Positions 10,151 through 17,678 of a stretch of DNA of 64,000 nt are shown one piece after another. The notes beneath the pieces were generated by a model. It searched no databases. It had not been told where the DNA came from and worked only from the letters and a program-made list of their open reading frames with translations. The number at the start of each line of letters is the position of its first letter. The stretch's first letter is position 1. Source of the DNA: Bacteroidota bacterium (GTDB taxonomy: Bacteria; Bacteroidota; Bacteroidia; Bacteroidales; DTGW01); NCBI GenBank assembly GCA_029572965.1, contig JAKPQD010000143.1, positions 62,001-126,000 on the forward strand, given 5' to 3'. The position numbers and the translations under genes are program-made.

Positions 10151-12622
10151 CTAGAATTGTTGTCCCATGGTGAACTGAGGTTGCCAGCCGGATACAGAAC
10201 CATTAATTTTATCAAATCCGTACCCCATATCAAATCCGAGCAAGCCAAGCATTGGGAGGAACACTCTTACGCCCACTCCGGCAGCTCGTTTGAGGTCAAA
10301 AGGATTAAATGAACGTGCATCGGCCCAGGCATTTCCAGCCTCTGTGAACGCTGCGGCATAAATAGTAGCTTGTTCTTTTAAAGTAATTGGATAACGCAAT
10401 TCAAAAGTAAAACGATCGTAAATACGTCCGGCAGGGCTGGGAGTCAAGGCTCCATCAGAATAACCCCGCATCGGGACTATTTCTTCATTGGTAATGTTGT
10501 AAGTCATCATACCACTACCTCCCATATTGTAGCTTTCAATTGGAGCATAATCAATTTTGTTGTTGTATCTTGCCAGGATACCAAAGTTTGCCCTGGTCAT
10601 CAGAACGAGGTTGCCTACAATAGTGGTATATGTTTCAGCTTTAATGGTCCATTTGTGGTATTCTGCCCATTTGTACTTTTCGGCAGCGTTCATCTTCGAA
10701 TAGTCTTTTCCATTCAAGTAAGAATATGGGGGCGTAAATTGTACGCCTATGCTAAAGTTTGAGCCTGTACGTGGATATAAGAATTGGTCTAGCGAGTTAC
10801 GCCCAAACACAATGCTATAACTGATACTATTTATAGAACCAGTAGAAGTATCTGAAATTATATAGTAATTTTTGAAGCTATAGTTGTCATAATTGATAGC
10901 ATTTTGCAAAGTGAAGTAGTCGTCGGGCCAGGTAAGACGTTTTCCAAGTCCAATAGACAAGCCAAAAGTGTTGATATATTGGTCAGACGATTGTAAAGCT
11001 TGCGATACAGAACTCCATCTAACAGGAGTATAGTGTGTGTATGACATGCTTACCGATAATGCATTTGGCTTTTTGTTGCCAAACCAGGGGTCGGAGAATA
11101 CGGCTGATAATGCACGGTATTGTGTCCCATTGGTACGGAAACTGAAGCTAAGTCTTTGGCCATCACCTGAAGGTACCGGACGCCATTCTTTCCATTTAAA
11201 GAAATTTCGGTAGGAGAAGTTATTGAAGCTTACACCAATACTACCAATGAAACCATAATAACCTCCCCATCCCCCGGATACTTCCAGCTGGTCATTTGCC
11301 CTTTCTACCAGTTTAAATTGCAGGTCAACAGTCGAGTTTGCCTGATTTGGGATAGGAACAGGTTCAATTTTTTCAGGTTCAAAGTGCCCTAAGGTAGCAA
11401 GCTCGCGCACACTTCGGACAATATCTGATTTGCTGAACAATTCGCCCGGGAGGGTACGAAGTTCGCGTCGTACCACATGTTCGTTAGTTTTTGTATTTCC
11501 GGTTATGATTATATCATTGAAATTGGCTTGTTTCCCTTCATATATTCTCATTTCGAGGTCAATAGAATCTTTGTCAATTTTTGTTTCTACCGGGTTAACA
11601 TTGAAAAAGAGGTAACCATTGTCGAGGTATAAAGAGCTTACAGCGTCATCGTCGCTTTGGAGGCGCTTGTCCATTAATTTTTGGTTGTAAGTATCTCCTT
11701 TTTTTATTCCTAAAACATCTGACAGCATTTCAGAAGGATATTTTGTATTTCCTACCCAGGTAATGTTGCGGAAATAATATTTTGGGCCTTCATAAACATT
11801 GATATACAGGATAATACGCTTTGGGCTGATAACAGTAAAGGAGTCGGCTATTATTTTGGCATCGCGATAACCTTTTTCATTGTAATAATCAATAAGGTTG
11901 TTTTTGTCGTTTTGGTATTCAGCCAAAATATATTTAGAAGAGTTCCAGAATTTCCAGTCACGCCTTTTAGTCTTTTTCATTGATTTTCTTAGTTTAGAGG
12001 CTTTGAGCTCATTGTTGCCTGTAAAAACAATGTCTTTGATTTTTACTCTTTGATTTTTTGAGATTTTTATGGTAAGGTCAACGGCATTTTTTCTGAGCGT
12101 ATCGCTTTTCTGGATTATTTCGGCAGATACGTTAAAGAAGCCTTTTTCGCCATAAAACTTTTTGATAATAATCTGGGCTTCATTCAGTGCGTTCTCCGTG
12201 ATCTGGCTGCCTGGTTTGAGGTTAAGTTTTTCACGTAAATCTTCTTTGTCAGATTTGCTGACTCCTTCAATATTAAACTTTGACACTCTTGGCCTTTCTG
12301 TCAGAAAAATATCTATGGCCACGTGGCCGCTGGTAGTGGGTTTGTATGATACTTTTATTTCTTCAAAAAGTCCATGTTCCCAAAATTTTTTAATGACTTT
12401 TGCAATGTCATTTCCGGGTATGGTAATTTTTGCTCCGGTAGCCAAGCCTGACATGTTGGATAAAACCCTCTGGTCGAGGAATTTAACCCCAGAAATCGTA
12501 ACTGTATCAATGATATAATCTTTAGGTTTTGAAAAATCTGCTATCTGAACTTGCGATGTTTCCTGAGCAATAATAAAAATTGGGGATATAAGGGACAAAA
12601 ACAAGAGGACTTTTTTAATCAT
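10151..12622 (-). CDS. bamA: Outer-membrane protein assembly factor BamA
   Basis: 823 residues. Signal peptide MIKKVLLFLSLISPIFIIAQ, five POTRA repeats (about 35-420, e.g. DTVTISGVKFLDQRVL, RVKIKDIVFTGNNELKASKLR), then a 16-strand barrel ending in aromatic F (TMGQQF). A VRGY-like element appears as MRGYSDG in the barrel interior. It inserts beta-barrel proteins into the outer membrane. It lies between uppS (24 bp upstream) and the skp pair, an order conserved in the phylum. Confidence 0.95.
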   Translation of the reverse strand: MIKKVLLFLSLISPIFIIAQETSQVQIADFSKPKDYIIDTVTISGVKFLDQRVLSNMSGLATGAKITIPGNDIAKVIKKFWEHGLFEEIKVSYKPTTSGHVAIDIFLTERPRVSKFNIEGVSKSDKEDLREKLNLKPGSQITENALNEAQIIIKKFYGEKGFFNVSAEIIQKSDTLRKNAVDLTIKISKNQRVKIKDIVFTGNNELKASKLRKSMKKTKRRDWKFWNSSKYILAEYQNDKNNLIDYYNEKGYRDAKIIADSFTVISPKRIILYINVYEGPKYYFRNITWVGNTKYPSEMLSDVLGIKKGDTYNQKLMDKRLQSDDDAVSSLYLDNGYLFFNVNPVETKIDKDSIDLEMRIYEGKQANFNDIIITGNTKTNEHVVRRELRTLPGELFSKSDIVRSVRELATLGHFEPEKIEPVPIPNQANSTVDLQFKLVERANDQLEVSGGWGGYYGFIGSIGVSFNNFSYRNFFKWKEWRPVPSGDGQRLSFSFRTNGTQYRALSAVFSDPWFGNKKPNALSVSMSYTHYTPVRWSSVSQALQSSDQYINTFGLSIGLGKRLTWPDDYFTLQNAINYDNYSFKNYYIISDTSTGSINSISYSIVFGRNSLDQFLYPRTGSNFSIGVQFTPPYSYLNGKDYSKMNAAEKYKWAEYHKWTIKAETYTTIVGNLVLMTRANFGILARYNNKIDYAPIESYNMGGSGMMTYNITNEEIVPMRGYSDGALTPSPAGRIYDRFTFELRYPITLKEQATIYAAAFTEAGNAWADARSFNPFDLKRAAGVGVRVFLPMLGLLGFDMGYGFDKINGSVSGWQPQFTMGQQF

Positions 12623-12645
12623 GAGCTATAGTGTCAAATTATTTT

Positions 12646-13401
12646 TTACTTCACATTATCAGAGTTAAGTTGTTCGCTGGTTTTTCCGAACCTTCTTTCG
12701 CGTTTTTGAAAATCTTTAATGGCTTCATAAAAATGCTTTTTGGAAAAATCGGGCCAGAGTACATCAGTAAAATAAAACTCAGAATAAGCTATATGCCACA
12801 ACAAGAAATTACTTATACGGTATTCACCGCTGGTACGGATAAGCAATTCGGGGGCAGGCATAAAACCGGCCTGTAAAGCGTTGGTAAATATGCTTTCGTC
12901 AATTTTTTCAGGGTCTAAATGGCCTTCTTTGACTTCACGTGCCACTTTTTTTAAGGCATCAATAATTTCCCACCTGCCGCTATAACTAAGGGCTAGAACA
13001 AGTGTAAGCCCGGTGTTTGACAATGTTTTTTTTATCGAATCCTGAAGTTGCTCATAAACATTAGCAGGCAGACTTTTCAAATCGCCAATAGCCTGAAGCC
13101 GGACATTATTTTTCATTAATGTTTCTATTTCGCTATTAAGTGTAGCGACTAATAAATGCATCAATGCGTTTACTTCTGATTTGGGACGGTTCCAATTTTC
13201 AGTAGAAAAAGCGTATAGTGTAAGATATTTAATGCCAAGTTCGGCAGCTGCTTCAACAGTATCTCTTACAGCTTTGATAGCATTTTTGTGACCAAATATG
13301 CGTTGATTGCCCTTCTTTTTAGCCCACCTGCCATTGCCATCCATGATTACGGCTACATGTAGTGGCAAACGGTTTTTATCTATATTCCCTTCAGTGTTCA
13401 T
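12646..13401 (-). CDS. uppS: Undecaprenyl diphosphate synthase (cis-prenyltransferase)
   Basis: 251 residues. The catalytic block HVAVIMDGNGRWAKKKG holds the Mg-binding Asp and the diphosphate-binding GNGR. Further family motifs are LTLYAFSTENWNRP and, near the C-terminus, PELLIRTSGEYRISNFLLW. It makes the C55 lipid carrier for peptidoglycan and O-antigen. Its ATG abuts the stop of the upstream DUF6089-type gene, indicating one operon with bamA. Confidence 0.96.
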   Translation of the reverse strand: MNTEGNIDKNRLPLHVAVIMDGNGRWAKKKGNQRIFGHKNAIKAVRDTVEAAAELGIKYLTLYAFSTENWNRPKSEVNALMHLLVATLNSEIETLMKNNVRLQAIGDLKSLPANVYEQLQDSIKKTLSNTGLTLVLALSYSGRWEIIDALKKVAREVKEGHLDPEKIDESIFTNALQAGFMPAPELLIRTSGEYRISNFLLWHIAYSEFYFTDVLWPDFSKKHFYEAIKDFQKRERRFGKTSEQLNSDNVK

Positions 13402-14076
13402 TTAAAATTCTTTCTTATACGCCGGACATTCTTCTATTGAATTAAAAATCTTGTAAGTAACAAAGATATTGGCAAAATTATACCAGTCATTATTATTTAC
13501 AAAAGTGTGCAAGTTTACATTTTTTTTATCAACAAGGTTCTCTGTATTATCTAAATTATCGTTAAAAAGTTTGCGAAAATTCCATTGAACCCCTAAACTC
13601 CAGTTTTTCCCGATGCTTGTACGTACCCCGAAGGCAAAAGGGAAAACAAAATTAATGGTTTTGAGATTTGATTGGCTCATTACAAAAGCTCCGGCAATAC
13701 CTGAAGAAACAAAAGGACTCAGGTAATATTTTTGGGCAATGAATTTAATGGGCATAAAGTTGAACTCGTACTGGATTGCGCCATCATATAAGGGTAATGC
13801 AAAACTATTGTTGCGGCTCTTTTGGTAAATATCATCAAAACTGGCATCATTTGCACTTAATCGCATATAATTAGCTTCAATTTTCAAGGCTTGTCGGGGG
13901 TTAAAATTGTAGCGGTAGGTAATACCAAGATTTATCCCCGGGCTATAAAATGGGGTAATATAATTTATATCTCCCCAATAAGAGGCTCCTCCTATGCATA
14001 TCCCCAAGTCTGCGCCTTGCTGTGAAAAAACCATGACAGGCAGCATGAATAGCACAATAACAATACTTTTTTTCAT
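13402..14076 (-). CDS. Outer-membrane beta-barrel protein, DUF6089-like
   Basis: About 224 residues when started at ATG 14076, chosen because it opens a clean signal peptide (MKKSIVIVLFMLPVMVFSQQ). The open frame extends to 14193, but that extra stretch crosses the TCCCGA...TCGGGA hairpin and reads as non-protein. The mature part alternates beta strands with GGASYWGDINYITPFYSP and GITYRYNFNPRQALKIEANY, typical of the DUF6089 barrel found next to uppS/bamA in Bacteroidota. Function is unknown. It is probably an 8-stranded barrel cotranscribed with uppS. Confidence 0.75.
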   Translation of the reverse strand: MKKSIVIVLFMLPVMVFSQQGADLGICIGGASYWGDINYITPFYSPGINLGITYRYNFNPRQALKIEANYMRLSANDASFDDIYQKSRNNSFALPLYDGAIQYEFNFMPIKFIAQKYYLSPFVSSGIAGAFVMSQSNLKTINFVFPFAFGVRTSIGKNWSLGVQWNFRKLFNDNLDNTENLVDKKNVNLHTFVNNNDWYNFANIFVTYKIFNSIEECPAYKKEF

Positions 14077-14135
14077 CCGGGCAAAATTGATTTTCAATGG
14101 TCGGATAGCTTGTCTTGCAAAAGCAGTAGAATTTG

Positions 14136-14151
14136 TCCCGACAAATCGGGA
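14136..14151. repeat. TCCCGA-N4-TCGGGA hairpin
   Basis: Perfect 6-bp arms around CAAA. It is the same core as the tRNA-Gly terminator and a hairpin within nifK. It lies between two beta-barrel genes and could attenuate transcription or be a dispersed palindromic repeat. Confidence 0.5.
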
Positions 14152-14199
14152 TTTATAAGTGTTTGTGTTTACTTCTAAACATGCTTTTTTCATAAAATA

Positions 14200-14967
14200 C
14201 TAATATCTCTTGAAAAGCATTGGATATCCTTTGCGTGATGTTTTTATCCTGTATATAACGCTAAAATTGAGATAATAGTACATGTCGTTGAATTTAGAAA
14301 ATTTGGAAGTAAGCCCATCGAGGTCATCACCTATCACAAAACGAGGCCCGAATTCTAAACTTAGTGCAAGATAATTACTATAAATGGTTTTTAACATTAT
14401 CCCTCCAAAGGCTATGCCGGTATATGAAGGCCCAGAGCTGAAATGGTCGCCTTTATAAGAAGGATCTGGATTGCTATGGTCTATAAAAGGTATGTAAAAT
14501 AAACCCCCTACGCCTGCAAATGCATATAAGCCAAGTCGGGATCGGGAATACATAATCCCTCTTTTATTATATACAGCAAACGATGTCCTATTTCTGTCTT
14601 CAGAAAGTAGGGCATATTCAACTTGGCCAGATTGCTCAAGCCCGAAAGTGTTAAAACTGTAATTCCTTTGTGGATATGAACCTCGCGAGTCATCGCCATT
14701 CAACATTATAAATGAAAAAGCTACCCGTGTATGGAATTTCTGTTTAATTTTATACCTGGCACCAACCATGAATGATGGCCTTGTGTTAAAGATACGTATA
14801 TCTTTTATGCCGTATAAATTGTTATTATTAGAGGTACTTCCAATATCTCCAAAATAGTTTGAAACCCCGACACCATACATTAGCTCATACCTTGTCAGTT
14901 TCCATTTTTGTGAAAACAAAATACCGGAAACCATTAATAATAAGCATATAAGTCCAATTTTTCGCAC
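14200..14967 (-). CDS. Outer-membrane beta-barrel protein of unknown function
   Basis: 255 residues. Signal peptide MRKIGLICLLLMVSGILFSQ, then a YGVGVSNYFGDIGS opening strand that resembles the neighbouring DUF6089-type protein (gxxnYxGDi), suggesting an old duplication. Strands alternate to the C-terminus (YYYLNFSVIYRIK). It lies between nadK and the DUF6089 gene, a conserved position in the phylum, so an envelope role is likely. No enzymatic motif is visible. Confidence 0.7.
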   Translation of the reverse strand: MRKIGLICLLLMVSGILFSQKWKLTRYELMYGVGVSNYFGDIGSTSNNNNLYGIKDIRIFNTRPSFMVGARYKIKQKFHTRVAFSFIMLNGDDSRGSYPQRNYSFNTFGLEQSGQVEYALLSEDRNRTSFAVYNKRGIMYSRSRLGLYAFAGVGGLFYIPFIDHSNPDPSYKGDHFSSGPSYTGIAFGGIMLKTIYSNYLALSLEFGPRFVIGDDLDGLTSKFSKFNDMYYYLNFSVIYRIKTSRKGYPMLFKRY

Positions 14968-15014
14968 CAGTTCGGGTTTTTGAATTTTACAAAAATAATA
15001 TTATTTATAACATT

Positions 15015-15022
15015 CAAAGGTA
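15015..15022 (-). promoter_or_regulatory. -7 box upstream of the beta-barrel/uppS/bamA run
   Basis: TACCTTTG on the minus strand, 48 bp before the ATG at 14967. There is no good -33 element. It would place the start of the envelope operon just after nadK. Confidence 0.45.
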
Positions 15023-15034
15023 TTTTTTTGTTTA

Positions 15035-15901
15035 CTAATTTCTGACATCAACCCCCCACATGAGTTTATTTCTAATAGTGGCAAAGAAATTGTGGCCTGG
15101 TAATCTTACAATATTAATACAGAAAGGGGCTTTAGATATTTTGATAACAGATGAGGCTGTCATTAGCGAATGTTGGGCATCAAGTGTAGCAACAAAATTT
15201 TCTGAACGTGACTTTATTGATAATTCAATAATAGCATTGTCTGGCACTACCATTGGGCGTACAGACAGATTGTGCGAAGCTATAGGCGATATAATAAATG
15301 CTTTGCAATCTGTAGATACTATGGGCCCCCCGGCGCTCATAGAATAAGCAGTAGAGCCGGTAGGTGTGGATATGATAAGTCCATCGCTCCAATATTTGTT
15401 CAATTCAATGCCATTAATTAAGGTTGTTACTGTGATAAGCGTTGCGTCTGACTTTTGAATGGTAATATCGTTTAATGCATAAGGAAATATAGAGAAAGGA
15501 TTATATTCAGACTGAAAAGCCAGTAAAGAACGTTTCTCTGTCTCAAATGTCTTATTGTTGATACAATTGACAAAGTATTCAATTTCGTTTTTTGCTATAT
15601 AAGCTAAAAAACCTAAACGTCCAAGGTTAATTCCGGCTATAGGGATGTTTGTGTCACGGACGTATCTTACAGACTCAAGAAAAGTGCCATCGCCGCCAAT
15701 ACTTATAAAAAGATCGACAGACTTGGACAATTGTTCTGGTTTTTCAAAAACCTGAAATCCAATTTTATTATGTTGAATTATAGAAATAAGGTTTTGATGG
15801 ATAGAAACCTTATGGTTTCCTTTTATCAGCTTTTCAATCAACATTTTTTTCAAATGTTCATGCTCGGGGTTAACGTTTTTTGAAAAAATGGCAATATTCA
15901 T
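15035..15901 (-). CDS. nadK: NAD kinase
   Basis: 288 residues. The GGDG motif is in LFISIGGDGTFLESV, followed by GINLGRLGFLA and the NAD-site block SDGLIISTPTGSTAYSMSAGGP. It phosphorylates NAD to NADP in the cytosol. One base separates its ATG from the upstream CBS-protein stop, indicating cotranscription. Confidence 0.96.
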   Translation of the reverse strand: MNIAIFSKNVNPEHEHLKKMLIEKLIKGNHKVSIHQNLISIIQHNKIGFQVFEKPEQLSKSVDLFISIGGDGTFLESVRYVRDTNIPIAGINLGRLGFLAYIAKNEIEYFVNCINNKTFETEKRSLLAFQSEYNPFSIFPYALNDITIQKSDATLITVTTLINGIELNKYWSDGLIISTPTGSTAYSMSAGGPIVSTDCKAFIISPIASHNLSVRPMVVPDNAIIELSIKSRSENFVATLDAQHSLMTASSVIKISKAPFCINIVRLPGHNFFATIRNKLMWGVDVRN

Positions 15902-15902
15902 C

Positions 15903-16568
15903 TCAAATGTTTAGGTATTTCATAAATAGCTCAAACCTTTCGTCAAGCAGCTCATCCATGATGTTGTTGTTTAAAAACGAGGCTTTAATTTGATAATTAT
16001 AACGAATAAAAGTCTGGACTATTGAAGTTAAGTCGGTTTTATTAATTTTTAAAGTTACATCAATCTGAGTTGAATCGGGATGGGGCGAAACATAAGTGCT
16101 GAGTATCTTGGCATTGTTGCTTTCTACTATTTGCGAAATTTGCGACAATGTATAATCATTGATATTCATTTCGAGTACAATAATAGCCCCGGGTTCATTT
16201 ACGGCAAACAAAGTGGCCATTTGCTTGAGCAAGTCGTATTGGGTAACAATACCGAGATAGTTGTTTTTTTCATCCAAAACCGGTACAAGAGATAATGATA
16301 AGCGTGAAAAGATTTCGATAATCTCGTAAGCATGTTGGTTGGCCAATACAAAAGGGCGTGTGAGCGACAAGGCATGATTACCTATAGGTTCATCGGCCAT
16401 GTTCAGGTCAAAAATGTCTTTATCAGAAATAAGTCCGAGGAACTCGCTGTTGTTGACAATGGGCAAATGTGATATACGGAAAATGTCCATATAAGCAAGC
16501 GCTTTAATCCCTGTGTCGGAAGTACGTAAAGCAGGGACAATATCTGATATCAATTCTTTTGCCAGCAT
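15903..16568 (-). CDS. CBS-domain protein
   Basis: 221 residues. Two CBS repeats span about residues 1-125 ([22 protein letters not shown] and [22 protein letters not shown]). The remaining C-terminal ~90 residues resemble an ACT-like domain ([30 protein letters not shown]). CBS pairs bind adenine nucleotides, so it may sense energy or NAD(P) state. The position just ahead of nadK is conserved in Bacteroidota. It is divergent from pdxJ. Confidence 0.85.
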   Translation of the reverse strand: MLAKELISDIVPALRTSDTGIKALAYMDIFRISHLPIVNNSEFLGLISDKDIFDLNMADEPIGNHALSLTRPFVLANQHAYEIIEIFSRLSLSLVPVLDEKNNYLGIVTQYDLLKQMATLFAVNEPGAIIVLEMNINDYTLSQISQIVESNNAKILSTYVSPHPDSTQIDVTLKINKTDLTSIVQTFIRYNYQIKASFLNNNIMDELLDERFELFMKYLNI

Positions 16569-16591
16569 AAATGAAATTATGATAATTGGCT

Positions 16592-16607
16592 TACCTTTGC
16601 AAAGGTA
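16592..16607. promoter_or_regulatory. Back-to-back -7 boxes between CBS gene and pdxJ
   Basis: TACCTTTGCAAAGGTA is a perfect 16-bp palindrome. Read on the plus strand, TACCTTTG (16592-16599) is a -7 box for pdxJ (ATG 16630). Read on the minus strand, the same sequence (16607-16600) is a -7 box for the CBS gene (ATG 16568). Clear -33 boxes are missing on both sides. Confidence 0.6.
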
Positions 16608-16629
16608 CTATTTTTCAATAATTTTAGCT

Positions 16630-17343
16630 ATGACCAGTTTAAGTGTAAATATAAACAAAATTGCGACAATTCGCAATTCGCGCGGAGGCAATGTGCCTAA
16701 TGTTGTTGAGGCTGCAATTAATATAGAAAAATATGGGGCCCAGGGCATAACTGTTCACCCTCGTCCAGATGGCAGGCATATTAAGTACCAGGATGTTTAC
16801 GACTTAAAAAAAGTACTGACTACAGAGTTTAACATTGAAGGCAACCCTACAGATTCTTTTATAAAGCTGGTTTCAGAAGTTGTGCCAACACAAGTTACTT
16901 TGGTCCCAGATGCTCATGATGCTATTACTTCAAATGCCGGATGGGATACTGTGGCCCATCTTTCGTTTTTGACATCTGTAGTAAAAGAGTTTAAAAAGCA
17001 AGGTATCCGTGTTTCTATATTTGTTGACCCAATTGAAAAAATGGTTGAATATGCTGCAGTAGCCGGGGCAGACAGGATAGAGCTTTATACAGAGCCATAT
17101 GCTTCCAATTATTTGGACAACCGCACGGATGCAATAGCTTCATATATAAATGCTGCAAATATGGCAGTTAAGGTTGGCCTTGACATTAATGCAGGTCATG
17201 ATTTGAACCTTCAAAATCTTAAGTATTTTGCCCAGAATATACCACAATTAAAGGAAGTGTCAATAGGTCATGCCCTTATATCAGATGCATTGTATTTTGG
17301 GCTTGAAAAAACTGTGCATTTATATCTTGATTGTTTGAAATAG
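16630..17343 (+). CDS. pdxJ: Pyridoxine 5'-phosphate synthase
   Basis: 237 residues from ATG 16630. The upstream open frame to 16513 is non-conserved, overlaps the divergent CBS gene and crosses the promoter palindrome. Family blocks: [32 protein letters not shown] (phosphate/substrate site), [26 protein letters not shown] and the C-terminal [13 protein letters not shown]. It condenses 3-amino-2-oxopropyl phosphate with 1-deoxyxylulose 5-phosphate. That second substrate is made by dxs, also in this window. Confidence 0.95.
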   Translation: MTSLSVNINKIATIRNSRGGNVPNVVEAAINIEKYGAQGITVHPRPDGRHIKYQDVYDLKKVLTTEFNIEGNPTDSFIKLVSEVVPTQVTLVPDAHDAITSNAGWDTVAHLSFLTSVVKEFKKQGIRVSIFVDPIEKMVEYAAVAGADRIELYTEPYASNYLDNRTDAIASYINAANMAVKVGLDINAGHDLNLQNLKYFAQNIPQLKEVSIGHALISDALYFGLEKTVHLYLDCLK

Positions 17344-17678
17344 CATTGAGTTTTTAGATATTGACTAGCCTAATTTGTTGATTAATCGGGGATTTTTGTT
17401 TATAAGTTGCATTCTCCTGATTTTGAAACTATAAAAAAAAGTCTCATTTTTGAAATTGTTGCATATACCCTAATTAAGCACTAAAAATGCTTAATCGATT
17501 TGGAAATTGTATTTTAATAAACAATATTTCAAACAATTTTTAAATTAGCCTGTCTCGTTATGACGGGAGGGTTAGCCCAAATAAATCATATAGTTTGGTT
17601 TTATAATGGTTAATTTGGGATAAACTGAAAATTGTATTCTGGAAGTGATAAATTTTACATTATAAACAACTAAATAAT
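17344..17678. other. Non-coding gap with two hairpins
   Basis: No gene is seen. ATTAAGCA (17473-17480) and TGCTTAAT (17488-17495) form an 8-bp hairpin without a T-run. At 17552-17568 a TCTCG...CGGGA imperfect hairpin resembles the palindromic repeat at 26565. The kinase promoter is not obvious. Confidence 0.5.

Noticed and set aside
14077-14193. 39-residue upstream extension of the DUF6089-like protein
   Set aside because: It crosses a hairpin repeat, and the signal peptide starts at ATG 14076.
16513-16629. N-terminal extension of PdxJ
   Set aside because: It overlaps the divergent CBS gene and the promoter palindrome. The family starts at [13 protein letters not shown].
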